This document shows, one piece after another, positions 8,552 to 17,335 of a stretch of 64,000 bases of DNA. Under the pieces are notes generated by a model. That model did not search any database, was not told the origin of the DNA, and saw nothing but the letters and a program-made list of their open reading frames with translations. The DNA comes from an uncultured Bacillota bacterium (GTDB lineage Bacteria > Bacillota > Clostridia > Christensenellales > UBA1242), in contig CAOJXO010000001.1 of the NCBI GenBank assembly GCA_948465545.1, positions 31,728 to 95,727 on the forward strand. The letters are read 5' to 3'. The first letter of the stretch is position 1. Each line of letters opens with the position of its first letter. Both the position numbers and the translations under genes were made by a program.

Positions 8552-10548
8552 ATAATGATGAAATAATAAAGAACTCTCACTACCCCGCTTATGTTGTCGC
8601 CAGCGCAGGCACAGGTAAAACAGAACTTATTGCAAGAAAAGTTGAACATTTACTCATTGAAGAAAATGTTGATATTGACAAAATTGCGTTAATAACCTTT
8701 ACAAACAAAGCAACAGCAGAAACAATTGAAAGAATAAAAGGCAAACTTTATCAAGCATGGCTGAATGGCAATAAGTCTTTGCGTAAACAAATTGATAAAA
8801 TCAACTTGGCAAAGATTTCTACAATCCATGTATTTTGCGACAACATTGTTCGAGAGTTTGCTATGGAAGTTGGACTTTGCCCAAACTATGCAATATCCAA
8901 TCTTACTTTGGAAAAAGAAAAGATTGCAAATGACATCATCAAAGACAACTATGTTGAGAAGATCTTTGAAACTATCCCTATGTATAAAGCCACAAAAATG
9001 CTTGTAGAAATCGAAGAAAAGGCCAGCGACAAAGGAATCGATGTCATCATTGATGATTGCCCTAAAAACACCTTTTGGGACAGTTTGAGAGCATATTTTG
9101 GCAAGATTTATCCTATTTATGCTGAACGACTTGAACAATGCAAGTTGGAACTTGGAAAGATCACTTTGAACGATCTCATTAAATACGCAGTTAAACTTTT
9201 GCGAAATAAACAAATTGCACCATATATCAAAAACTCTTTGGAATATGTTTTCTTGGACGAAGCACAAGACATAAACTATCTGCAAGCAGAACTTATGAAA
9301 TTGTTGATTGATTATGGAATAAAAGTTTTTGTTGTTGGTGACGAAAAACAATCAATTTACGCTTTTCGTGGAAGTGATAAAAAAGCCTTTAATCAACTTA
9401 TCAACTATATCAATGACAATAGTGGCACAAAATTTGAATTGACAACAAATTATAGATCGGATAAGTTTATAATTGACAAAGTCAACAACCTATTCTCTCG
9501 TCAATTTAGATATAAGTTGCAAAACCTTAATTTCAACAATCAAGAACTTGTTGCTGCTGACAATGCAACCTACACAGACAAAGCCATTGAAATCAAATTT
9601 GCAGGCGAATTGGCAGAAATTGTGGAAAATGTGGCAGTAAATCTTGAAAGTGGAAAATCGCCATGTTATAATAAAATTGCAATCTTATGTAGGACCAATA
9701 GAGAAGTTTTGAGAACTTATCAAGAACTCTTAAACTATGACATTCCCGCGCAGATTTACATCAGCAAAAGCATTTATCAGTCAAAAGCAATTATTGACTT
9801 GTGCAAATTGCTTAATTGTATTTCTGGTGGGGGCGTTTTAGAAAAAGCTGAACTTTTCTACACAGACCTTTATCTTTCTGCCAATGCAAATGGCATTACA
9901 GAAAAACAATTTAATGAGATTGTTGATAACTCTACAATAACCTTTAAGGAAAATGGAATCATCTCTGCTTTGCATGAAAATTTTGAAAACTGCAATCTGC
10001 TTAATTATTATTTAAAAACAGACAACAAACAAGCTCTTGCAAACATTCAAAGATTTGTCGAAATATTGAGAGATCTTAGTGACGACAACATGACAGATAT
10101 GGAAATCATAAATTATCTTAATGTTATGATTGCCACAGGCAAAGATGAAAATCAACCACAAGTGGATATTGGGAACGCAGTTATCGTCAGCACAATTCAT
10201 ACTTTCAAAGGGCTTGCAAGTGATGTTGTCATCATCAATGAAATTGACAGCAACTTAATTAAAGGACAATATGCTGATTTCTATTATGACACGCAGAATG
10301 GATTGTCTTTCAATAAAAACACTCTTATCCCCAACTTAAACATAGAAAATGACAGTAAGTTTGAAAGCATGAAAAACAAGATTATAATTGACAATCTTGA
10401 AGAAGAACTCAACATTATGTATGTGATGATGACACGTGCAAAGAAAAAGTTAATCTTACGATCAAGAAAAGAACTTGACAAAGTGAAATTTCATATTTCA
10501 CAAACTGAAAACTATGCTTCATATTTACGGTGGATTTACAAGATCTAA
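8548..10548 (+). CDS. UvrD/AddA-like superfamily 1A helicase
   Basis: 666 aa with the full SF1A set: Walker A ASAGTGKTE (about residue 18-26), Ia TFTNKAT, motif II FLDEAQD (about 237), motif III GDEKQSIYAFRG, motif IV TTNYRS, motif V STIHTFKGL (about 550) and motif VI YVMMTRAKKKL. It should be an ATP-driven 3'-to-5' DNA translocase. It is about half the length of true AddA and lacks the C-terminal nuclease domain, so with the AddB-like partner it forms a reduced AddAB-like complex. Start ATG overlaps the upstream stop and is preceded by AAAGGAGG. A terminator separates it from the sulfur genes. On an ICE it may serve defence, recombination or anti-defence. Confidence 0.9.
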   Translation: MNNDEIIKNSHYPAYVVASAGTGKTELIARKVEHLLIEENVDIDKIALITFTNKATAETIERIKGKLYQAWLNGNKSLRKQIDKINLAKISTIHVFCDNIVREFAMEVGLCPNYAISNLTLEKEKIANDIIKDNYVEKIFETIPMYKATKMLVEIEEKASDKGIDVIIDDCPKNTFWDSLRAYFGKIYPIYAERLEQCKLELGKITLNDLIKYAVKLLRNKQIAPYIKNSLEYVFLDEAQDINYLQAELMKLLIDYGIKVFVVGDEKQSIYAFRGSDKKAFNQLINYINDNSGTKFELTTNYRSDKFIIDKVNNLFSRQFRYKLQNLNFNNQELVAADNATYTDKAIEIKFAGELAEIVENVAVNLESGKSPCYNKIAILCRTNREVLRTYQELLNYDIPAQIYISKSIYQSKAIIDLCKLLNCISGGGVLEKAELFYTDLYLSANANGITEKQFNEIVDNSTITFKENGIISALHENFENCNLLNYYLKTDNKQALANIQRFVEILRDLSDDNMTDMEIINYLNVMIATGKDENQPQVDIGNAVIVSTIHTFKGLASDVVIINEIDSNLIKGQYADFYYDTQNGLSFNKNTLIPNLNIENDSKFESMKNKIIIDNLEEELNIMYVMMTRAKKKLILRSRKELDKVKFHISQTENYASYLRWIYKI

Positions 10549-10558
10549 ATTAAGAAGC

Positions 10559-10597
10559 CAAAAAGCACTTAAACAAAATACTGTTTACGTGCTTTTT
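10559..10597 (+). terminator. Terminator between helicase and PAPS-reductase genes
   Basis: Arms AAAAAGCAC and GTGCTTTTT flank a further pairing AAACA/TGTTT, and a T-run follows. It implies that the two gene pairs can be transcribed separately, or that readthrough is regulated. Confidence 0.75.
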
Positions 10598-10621
10598 TAT
10601 TCAAACAATTAAGGAGTGTTT

Positions 10622-12256
10622 ATGTGGATTAAAGAAGAAAATCGAGAAGTTAAAACTGTTGCCTATTGGTGCTCTCATTGTAAAATTCCTGTGATAAGAG
10701 AAAAGTCAAAACAAGAGTTTTGCCCACTCTGCAATCACAAAATGAAATTCTTGTCAAACACTTTAAGACCGGTGTTCCCAGCGGAAGAAAGACTTGTGGA
10801 ACTTATGACTGGGCTTGACTTAAAAGACAAAATTGTGTGGAAAGGCAAAAGCACTTACTTTATAAATGGCAAAAGTTTGCGAATAACAAACAAAGAAAAA
10901 GTTGACGCTGATGACGCTTTTTTAAGAAAGAATCTATTAAAAAACACCAAAAACAACGATAAATTTAATAAAAATATAGAACTTTTCATAAAAGCAAACA
11001 AAGAACTTTTGGACTATATCACACAAGAAGCTATTGAATTTATACAAGAAGAAAGCACAAAATACGATATTAAAAATACAATGGTTTCTTTTAGTGGTGG
11101 TAAAGACAGCACAGTTGTTTCAGACTTGGTTTGTCGTGCTTTGCCAGATAAAAAGATAATTCATATTTTCAGCGACACAACACTTGAAATCGACAGCACT
11201 TATCAATATGTGGAAAGACTTAAACAAAACAAACAAATCGAAATGCACATAGCACGCAACAATGACAATAACTTTTTTGAAATGGCAAAAAAGATTGGCC
11301 CACCTACAATGGCAGGACGCTGGTGCTGCTATATGTTTAAAACTGGCGCATTAAATCGAAAGATGAATGAAATCTTTGACGGTAGAGTTTTGACATTTTA
11401 TGGTGTGAGAAGAAGTGAAAGTGCTACAAGAGCAAACTATAATCGTGTGGAAGAAAAAACGGAATCTGTCAAAATCTCAAATCAAAGAAGCAGCGCCCCT
11501 ATTCTTTATTGGACCGATCTGGAAGTTTGGCTTTATATCTTGGCAAATAAAATTGATTTCAACGAAGCCTACACAAAAGGCTATAATCGTGTTGGCTGTT
11601 ATTGTTGCCCAAATGCGTCCATATCATCTGAACTTATGGAACGAATTTACAATCACAAGAAATATTCTAAATGGACCAAACAATTGGAAGAATTTGGAAA
11701 ACAATGCAATAAGAGTGATTTAGATGACTATGTGAAGAATGGGCGTTGGAAAATGAGAAATGGTGGTGTTGGAGTTAAAGCAGCACAAAGTGTTAAATTG
11801 AAATCAACAGCTTGCACTGCCGAAGAACATGGGAAAATTTACGTATTGCAAAAGGATATAAATAAATCGTTTTTCAACTTATTCATACCTTTTGGATTTT
11901 TACAAGAAGGTCGCAAAGAAATAAACGAAATGCTTGTTTTGCAACCCGCCACCATGATCCCAATAATTTCAATACAACCTTTAAGCGAAAGAAAAGTTAA
12001 GATTGTCACAATAAATGCACAAAATCCACGATCGCTGCACTCTCGTCTTGCTTATCAAATTGTGAAATACAATGCTTGCAATCAATGTTTGAAATGTGAG
12101 AGTTTATGTCGATTTGGTGCAATAACTTGCAAGCCAGACAGATATGAAATTGACGATAAGAAATGTAAAAGATGTCAGGCTTGTGTAAATCCAAAATATT
12201 TGGCTGGTGGCTGTTTGATGTGCAGATATTTAAGAACAAAGAAGGACGCACGATGA
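10622..12256 (+). CDS. PAPS-reductase-family ATP pyrophosphatase with Zn-ribbon and ferredoxin domains
   Basis: 544 aa from ATG 10622, chosen because AAGGAG lies five bases upstream. Domain order: N-terminal zinc ribbon (WCSHCK and FCPLCNHK, about residues 16-45); adenine-nucleotide alpha-hydrolase core with the PP-loop SFSGGKDST (about 158-166); Cys clusters RWCCYMF and GCYCCPN; and a C-terminal ferredoxin-like region with CNQCLKCESLC and CKRCQAC motifs able to hold two [4Fe-4S] clusters. PP-loop enzymes of this family adenylate a substrate before sulfur transfer or reduction; DndC of DNA phosphorothioation is a relative. The stop overlaps the desulfurase start by ATGA, so the two are coupled, which supports a sulfur-transfer role. 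The substrate (DNA, tRNA or a small molecule) is unknown. Confidence 0.85.
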   Translation: MWIKEENREVKTVAYWCSHCKIPVIREKSKQEFCPLCNHKMKFLSNTLRPVFPAEERLVELMTGLDLKDKIVWKGKSTYFINGKSLRITNKEKVDADDAFLRKNLLKNTKNNDKFNKNIELFIKANKELLDYITQEAIEFIQEESTKYDIKNTMVSFSGGKDSTVVSDLVCRALPDKKIIHIFSDTTLEIDSTYQYVERLKQNKQIEMHIARNNDNNFFEMAKKIGPPTMAGRWCCYMFKTGALNRKMNEIFDGRVLTFYGVRRSESATRANYNRVEEKTESVKISNQRSSAPILYWTDLEVWLYILANKIDFNEAYTKGYNRVGCYCCPNASISSELMERIYNHKKYSKWTKQLEEFGKQCNKSDLDDYVKNGRWKMRNGGVGVKAAQSVKLKSTACTAEEHGKIYVLQKDINKSFFNLFIPFGFLQEGRKEINEMLVLQPATMIPIISIQPLSERKVKIVTINAQNPRSLHSRLAYQIVKYNACNQCLKCESLCRFGAITCKPDRYEIDDKKCKRCQACVNPKYLAGGCLMCRYLRTKKDAR

Positions 12257-13374
12257 CAGCTTATTTTGACTATGCTTCCACATCTTATCGCAAACCAAGA
12301 TGTGTTTATAAAGCCATAAAAGCCTACAAGAAATATGGAGTAAACATAGGACGAGGAAGCAATAAATATTCATCTAAATGCACAAAGATTATTGAAGAAA
12401 CGCGACAAATGTTGAAGTCTTTGGTAAAGGCCGATGACAACTATCAAACTATTTTCCAACCGTCTGCAACCTATGCTTTAAACTTGTTGATTAAAGGACT
12501 TGACTATACAAAGATCCACAATGTTTATATCTCAAAATATGAACACAACTCTGTTGTAAGACCGCTTTTCAATATGCAAAAGAAACATAACTTTGATATT
12601 GTTTATATTGAAGATTATGAAGAACAATTTAAACACAAAATACCAGACGTTGTTATCATCTCACATTTGACAAATACATTTGGAATCATACAAGATTTTG
12701 AGAACATTTTTAAAGCAGCAAAGAAATACAAAGCAATAACAATCTTGGATATGGCACAATCCTTTGGACTTATCGAAACAAACATTGTTTCTGGGAAAGT
12801 TGATGCCGCTGTTTTCGCCGGACACAAAACCCTTTATGGATTTAGTGGAATTGGCGGAATCATACTCAATAACAGCCTAAAACTAAACGAAACTATACAT
12901 GGCGGAACAGGAATTAAATCTGCTGATATTGAAATGCCAAATGAAAGGCCAATAAGATTTGAAGCAGGCACACAAAACATTCTTGGAATATTTAGTCTTT
13001 ATTATTCTTGCAAATATTTGCTGAAACTTGGCTTTCGCAAAATAAACGAAATCGAAACAAAGAATTTCAACAAACTGAAAACTATATTAAAAAGATATTC
13101 TTGCTTGGAAGTTATAGATCCACAAGTGCCATGCTCAACAATCGTTGCGTGCAGAATAAAGAACTATAATCCAGAAAACTTTGCCGACTTTTTCAGCAAG
13201 CATGGTGTTGCTTTAAGAACAGGACTACAATGCAGCCCAAACGCCCATAAATGCTTTGGAACTTTCCCAAGCGGAACTTTGCGATTTAGTGTTGGATTGT
13301 TTATCAAAAATCGTGAGTTTAAAACTCTTGAAAGAACATTGAAGAAACTACACAACAAACTCAACAAAAAATAA
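12253..13374 (+). CDS. Cysteine-desulfurase-like class V aminotransferase
   Basis: 373 aa from ATG 12253, which overlaps the previous stop. The fold-type I PLP lysine is in FAGHKTLYG (about residue 193), with IISHLTNTFG and DMAQSFG ahead of it for cofactor binding. The mobile loop RTGLQCSPNAHKCFGTFPSG near the C-terminus holds the persulfide cysteine in a cysteine-desulfurase setting (compare RxGLHCAPxxH in the TIGR01977-type family). It should take sulfur from cysteine and pass it to a partner, presumably the PP-loop protein encoded just upstream. The pairing resembles DndA-DndC in principle. A bidirectional terminator follows. Confidence 0.85.
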   Translation: MTAYFDYASTSYRKPRCVYKAIKAYKKYGVNIGRGSNKYSSKCTKIIEETRQMLKSLVKADDNYQTIFQPSATYALNLLIKGLDYTKIHNVYISKYEHNSVVRPLFNMQKKHNFDIVYIEDYEEQFKHKIPDVVIISHLTNTFGIIQDFENIFKAAKKYKAITILDMAQSFGLIETNIVSGKVDAAVFAGHKTLYGFSGIGGIILNNSLKLNETIHGGTGIKSADIEMPNERPIRFEAGTQNILGIFSLYYSCKYLLKLGFRKINEIETKNFNKLKTILKRYSCLEVIDPQVPCSTIVACRIKNYNPENFADFFSKHGVALRTGLQCSPNAHKCFGTFPSGTLRFSVGLFIKNREFKTLERTLKKLHNKLNKK

Positions 13375-13400
13375 AAGGTTGTCATTATCGACAACCTTTT
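13373..13400. terminator. Bidirectional terminator between convergent genes
   Basis: Perfect 11-bp arms AAAAGGTTGTC/GACAACCTTTT with a 6-nt loop and flanking A and T runs, between the desulfurase-like gene and the minus-strand gene at 13,405. Confidence 0.9.
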
Positions 13401-13404
13401 TTCT

Positions 13405-15261
13405 TTAATAAATTCTTTCTGGCAAATCGTCAACAGGATCTCTTTCCAAAAGCATATCTGCAAAGGGATCTTTCTTTCGTTCTAACTCGTCACGAGTGTC
13501 ATAGAAATAGCGTCTATTTTCAAGCTCAATTTCCCCATAAACTTGTCTGACATATTCTTCACGTGCTGGGCCTTTAAGCAAATATCTTTCTCTATCTTGA
13601 CAATGCCCAAATCTATAAACATCAGGACTTGGTGCGTTGCCATTTCGCATTTGCACAACTTTTTCATATCCCAAAAGTTCAAGCGAGTATTCACAATCAA
13701 CCAACAGCCCAATTTCTTTTTCCGAGAAACCTTTGTCTGCATATCTTTTGCAAATATCTGATCTACATTCATCAAAATCAGAATATTGGTCAATAGGTGG
13801 ATATGCCAATCCAGAAGTATATTTTATTGTGTTTATCAATTGCAACATTTCATCAACTTTGTCATAAGAAACATCTAAATTTTGTTTATTTAATTCATTG
13901 ACTTTGTCTTTAATAAGTGGAAGGAGTTTCTTCGTATAACAATCTCTTACTTCAAGATCTACACTGCTAATTGCGGCACCAACATATCTTATTTGATCTC
14001 TATCAAGTAAAGTTTTAAAAATCTTTTCGGCTTCTTTAATGCTTAACACGTTGCCAAAATTTTCAAATGAATTTGAACAAACTGGTTTGCCTTCTTCAAT
14101 CAATTCTGTCAGAAGTTTAGTGTATGTGCCTTCTTCTGTAAATTGGTCCATAACATTGAAAGTATATGAAATCCCATTTTGGATATAGTGTTTATAAATA
14201 CTCTCATAATACGATTTACAAGCATTTTTATATTCTTTATCATCTTTAATCTCTCTACTCAAAGTTTTTAATTGAATGTCAAGCAGATGTTCAAGAACAT
14301 CTTGTTTGAGTTTTAATCTTTGTGCAAACTTTGGGGCATTTGCAAAATAATATTCCATTTTGTCCTTTTCAAGCTCTTGGTGTTCAACTTTAATAACGTC
14401 TGCAAAAAATTTCTCATCATTTATTTTATCTAACAATTGTTCCAAAGCTAAATAAAACATTGTGGCTTCGTGTCGATTTACAGATTCCATTTCTTTCTCG
14501 GCATCATAAAAAATTCCCAAATCAGCAACAAATCTGTTCTTTCTTAAAACATCAATTTCATGTGAACAATCCCAAAGCTCTTTCAAACAAGAAAGTGCAA
14601 ATTGTCTTGCGTCAATTTCGTATGATTGTGATAAATAGAGAGGAAAATCAAAATCTTCTTTATCCCCAATCAATGAGTGTGCAAAGCGAAACTCTGCATT
14701 ATCAATACGAGAAGCCATATTATACAATGCTTCGACATCATGAGGTTTAATTTTTAACGTGTCTGATACAAGAGAATCTTCGGCAACATGTTGTGAATAG
14801 TCCTTTATAAATCGGGCATATTCTTTGCTTTCATTTTTTGAAAAATCAAATTTCTTGTTATAAATTGCAACATTTGTTTGAACAAAATGGCGATATTCAT
14901 GTGATAGTGTTTGAATAAGTGAAAGTATTTTTGACCTGTCAAACACTCCACCTGTTTCTTCTTCCTTATAAAAAAATATTTCTTCGTCACTAAGTGAATA
15001 TTCTTCATTAGGAAGTTTACTTATTGCTCTTGTATAACCACCCTTAGTTTTAGTTTTATTTATAAACTCATTCAGCATTTGTTCTGCGTCTTTCTCAACA
15101 AAAGAGAAGGATATATTCCTTAATTTAAGCTCTTTAAATTTAGGCTTAACAAAAGCGTCAAGATATTCGTTTAAGAAATCTTGCATATTATCATAGCCAA
15201 CAATGACATCATTTTTGGCAAGTTTTTCGAGAAATTTCTTTTGTTTTCTGTCAAGTTTCAT
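13405..15261 (-). CDS. Large protein with HExxH metallopeptidase motif
   Basis: 618 aa from ATG 15261, preceded by AAGGTGG. TLSHEYRHFVQTN (about residues 130-142) contains HEYRH, a classic zinc-binding HExxH with hydrophobic residues before it. SQSYEIDARQFA, about 90 residues later, supplies a Glu in the spacing and context of the third ligand of gluzincin-like peptidases. The remaining 400 residues are helical and charged with no signal peptide, so it should act in the cytoplasm. It is one of very few minus-strand genes within the element and lies between two plus-strand cargo blocks, suggesting separate acquisition. Family not recognised; peptidase activity is inferred from the motif alone. 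Confidence 0.7.
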   Translation of the reverse strand: MKLDRKQKKFLEKLAKNDVIVGYDNMQDFLNEYLDAFVKPKFKELKLRNISFSFVEKDAEQMLNEFINKTKTKGGYTRAISKLPNEEYSLSDEEIFFYKEEETGGVFDRSKILSLIQTLSHEYRHFVQTNVAIYNKKFDFSKNESKEYARFIKDYSQHVAEDSLVSDTLKIKPHDVEALYNMASRIDNAEFRFAHSLIGDKEDFDFPLYLSQSYEIDARQFALSCLKELWDCSHEIDVLRKNRFVADLGIFYDAEKEMESVNRHEATMFYLALEQLLDKINDEKFFADVIKVEHQELEKDKMEYYFANAPKFAQRLKLKQDVLEHLLDIQLKTLSREIKDDKEYKNACKSYYESIYKHYIQNGISYTFNVMDQFTEEGTYTKLLTELIEEGKPVCSNSFENFGNVLSIKEAEKIFKTLLDRDQIRYVGAAISSVDLEVRDCYTKKLLPLIKDKVNELNKQNLDVSYDKVDEMLQLINTIKYTSGLAYPPIDQYSDFDECRSDICKRYADKGFSEKEIGLLVDCEYSLELLGYEKVVQMRNGNAPSPDVYRFGHCQDRERYLLKGPAREEYVRQVYGEIELENRRYFYDTRDELERKKDPFADMLLERDPVDDLPERIY

Positions 15262-15392
15262 AACTACCACCTTTCTACAATTATAACACAATTATAAATT
15301 TTTGTAAATATCTAAGTAAAGTTTTTTATAAATATGGAAAAGTTTAATGCTACACTTTTTTATCAAAAACATATACAAACTTATGGAAAGTA

Positions 15393-15401
15393 TGCTATAA
15401 T
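15393..15401 (+). promoter_or_regulatory. Extended -10 promoter of the decarboxylase gene
   Basis: TGCTATAAT at 15,393-15,401 is an extended -10 element. Downstream, a 9-codon frame (ATG 15,409) ends in a TGA that overlaps the decarboxylase ATG at 15,435, so it could be a coupled leader peptide. No strong -35 is visible. Confidence 0.55.
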
Positions 15402-15434
15402 ATCCATAATGAAAAAACAAATAAAGGACACTCG

Positions 15435-16529
15435 ATGACAACTTATAAAATCAACACAACAAAATTGAAAGAAAACTATGAAATGTTTGCGGGCTTTGGA
15501 CCTGTTTATTTTCCTATTAAAACAAATCACAATCCAATTATTTTGAAAAGACTCAAAGAACTTGGTTGTGGATTTGAAACTGACAGCATTGAGCATATTA
15601 AAAAAGTTTATTCAAAAAACATTGCTGATAAAATTATGTTTTCAAATGTTGCCAAATCCTATGATGATGTTGTGTGGGCAATCAAACATAAGATTTCTTA
15701 CTATACAATTGATGATGAAAACTCACTTAAACAAATTATTGACTTAGCAATTAAACACAAATTGCCAAAACTGAAAATCAATGTAAGACTTAATGTGTAT
15801 GAGTGCTTTAAGGAAGAATTTGACAAGAAAGGCACATCAGACTCTCGTCTTGGCGCTATTGTAAAAACAGCAACAAAACTTTTGAAAATTATCAATGAAG
15901 AAAAGTGCATTGAAATAGAAAAAGGAATAAGTTTTTATATTCAAGCTGAAATCCACAATGACGAAGATTGCTTGATAAAAATGTTGGAACACATAACAAA
16001 GTCTTTCAACAAAAAGATTAGCATTGATTTCATCAATATCGGTGGTGGTGCAAATAAAGAACGCTTGCTTTACACGATGCCAACAATCGAAAAAACTCTT
16101 AAACATTTTGGTGCAAAGTATATTGTTTTAGAGCCCGGAAGATATATGGTTGGTGATGTGGAAGATGTTTATATCCCATGCGTTAGAGTTGTTGATAATT
16201 TGGCACTTAAAAACGAAGTTGTAGCTTCGCTTGAACTTGGAATCTATAACGGTTTGATAGATATGCAGCTTCACAAAAGACAATTTGAGATTTTCGCCTA
16301 CAATGGCGAAAAATTGATAAAACTTGAAAAAGCAAACAACAAGCAAAAACTCGTTTTGCGTGGACCAACCGCCGACTCTCTTGATATTATTGGCGTTTAT
16401 TCTTTGCCAGATTGCAAGATTGACAGCAAAACAATCTTTGTCATAAAGAATGTTGGTGCTTATGTTGAAGTTTTCAACTCTGCTTTTTCTGGCGAAATTA
16501 AAACTTGTTTTGTTGAGGTGCTCCAATGA
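15435..16529 (+). CDS. Fold-type III PLP decarboxylase (ornithine/DAP decarboxylase family)
   Basis: 364 aa with an alanine-racemase-like barrel then a beta domain. The PLP lysine is in YFPIKTNHN (about residue 30). FINIGGG (about 203) binds the phosphate, LEPGRYMVGD (about 235) is the family EPGR-type motif, and GPTADSLDIIG (about 314) matches the GPxCDSxD active-site loop. In that loop the usual catalytic Cys is Ala, an atypical substitution that could change the reaction or substrate. Start follows AAAGGA. Its stop overlaps the PnuC start by ATGA, so the two form an operon. Role inferred: basic amino-acid or related carboxylic-acid decarboxylation to a polyamine-like product. Confidence 0.85.
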   Translation: MTTYKINTTKLKENYEMFAGFGPVYFPIKTNHNPIILKRLKELGCGFETDSIEHIKKVYSKNIADKIMFSNVAKSYDDVVWAIKHKISYYTIDDENSLKQIIDLAIKHKLPKLKINVRLNVYECFKEEFDKKGTSDSRLGAIVKTATKLLKIINEEKCIEIEKGISFYIQAEIHNDEDCLIKMLEHITKSFNKKISIDFINIGGGANKERLLYTMPTIEKTLKHFGAKYIVLEPGRYMVGDVEDVYIPCVRVVDNLALKNEVVASLELGIYNGLIDMQLHKRQFEIFAYNGEKLIKLEKANNKQKLVLRGPTADSLDIIGVYSLPDCKIDSKTIFVIKNVGAYVEVFNSAFSGEIKTCFVEVLQ

Positions 16530-17269
16530 AAAAACTTAAAACTTGGAAGGGTTATAATTGGCTTGATTTGGTTTTAATACTTTCTGGCATTATCGCAGTG
16601 ACCGTCACAGGAATTTTGTTTAAATCGGAATGGTTTATTATTGCAAATACTCTTTTAGGATTGTTGTGCGTTTTTACACAAGCCAAAGGAAAAATTGCCA
16701 CACAATTTATCGGCGTTGCTCACTTTTGTTTTTACATCTATATTTGCTACACACAAAAGTTTTATGGCGAAGCACTCTTATATTTGATAATCATGTTGCC
16801 TATGTATATTTACGGTGTTATCCATTGGCTTGCACATAGAGATAAACAAGACAACGTTGTTATCGTGCGCAGCAATCTCTCAAAGAAAGAATGGTTGTTT
16901 TCATCTCTCGCTTTTGTTGGTGTGGGTGTTGCAGTTTTCTTTATTTTAAGAGCGCTGCAAACAAATCAGCTTGTCACAAACACTTTTTCATTTTTGTCAA
17001 TGCTGCCCGCTGTTTATCTCTTAATTAGAAGATGTAAGTGGAATCAAGTTGCATTTTTGATAAACGATTTCATCGTTCCTATTCTCTGGATCTTTCTTGT
17101 TGTGCAGGGAGACTTATCTTTCATTCCAATGTGTATATACCATGTTTTCCAAATTGCTTATGATGTTTATGGTTTGTTTGAATGGATTAAACTTGAAAAG
17201 AAACAAAAGCAAGAAATTGTCCTTAATCCACCTACTGATGAAGAAAACAATGAAAATCCGTCTGTTTAG
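16526..17269 (+). CDS. PnuC-family vitamin/nucleoside transporter
   Basis: 247 aa with about seven hydrophobic segments and little else, the length and layout of PnuC permeases. The C-terminal QIAYDVYGLFEWIKL and the middle FIGVAHFCFYIYICY segments fit the family substrate channel. PnuC proteins move nicotinamide riboside, and relatives move thiamine or riboflavin, by facilitated diffusion with trapping through phosphorylation inside the cell. Here it is coupled to the PLP decarboxylase and is followed by an operon with two kinases, so the substrate may differ from nicotinamide riboside. The terminator hairpin overlaps its last codons. Confidence 0.85.
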   Translation: MKKLKTWKGYNWLDLVLILSGIIAVTVTGILFKSEWFIIANTLLGLLCVFTQAKGKIATQFIGVAHFCFYIYICYTQKFYGEALLYLIIMLPMYIYGVIHWLAHRDKQDNVVIVRSNLSKKEWLFSSLAFVGVGVAVFFILRALQTNQLVTNTFSFLSMLPAVYLLIRRCKWNQVAFLINDFIVPILWIFLVVQGDLSFIPMCIYHVFQIAYDVYGLFEWIKLEKKQKQEIVLNPPTDEENNENPSV

Positions 17270-17280
17270 ACGGATTTTTT
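17253..17280 (+). terminator. Terminator overlapping the end of the PnuC-like gene
   Basis: Perfect 11-bp arms AAAATCCGTCT/AGACGGATTTT around GTTT, then T-rich sequence. The stop codon (17,267-17,269) lies inside the hairpin. Confidence 0.9.
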
Positions 17281-17311
17281 ATTTTAAAATGGTGCAAAAT
17301 CGGAAGTTTTA

Positions 17312-17320
17312 TGTTATAAT
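17312..17320 (+). promoter_or_regulatory. Extended -10 promoter of the nine-gene operon
   Basis: TGTTATAAT at 17,312-17,320 lies 16 bp upstream of the ATG at 17,336, with ATGAGG as ribosome site between them. AAGTTTTATGTTATAAT also occurs upstream of the MBL gene at 63,067, so this promoter type is shared by element and host. Confidence 0.6.
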
Positions 17321-17335
17321 AAAAATGAGGTATAT

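Noticed and set aside
10622-13374. Complete Dnd phosphorothioation system
   Set aside because: Only DndA-like and DndC-like families are present; no DndB, DndD, DndE or restriction partners are visible, and the domain architecture differs.
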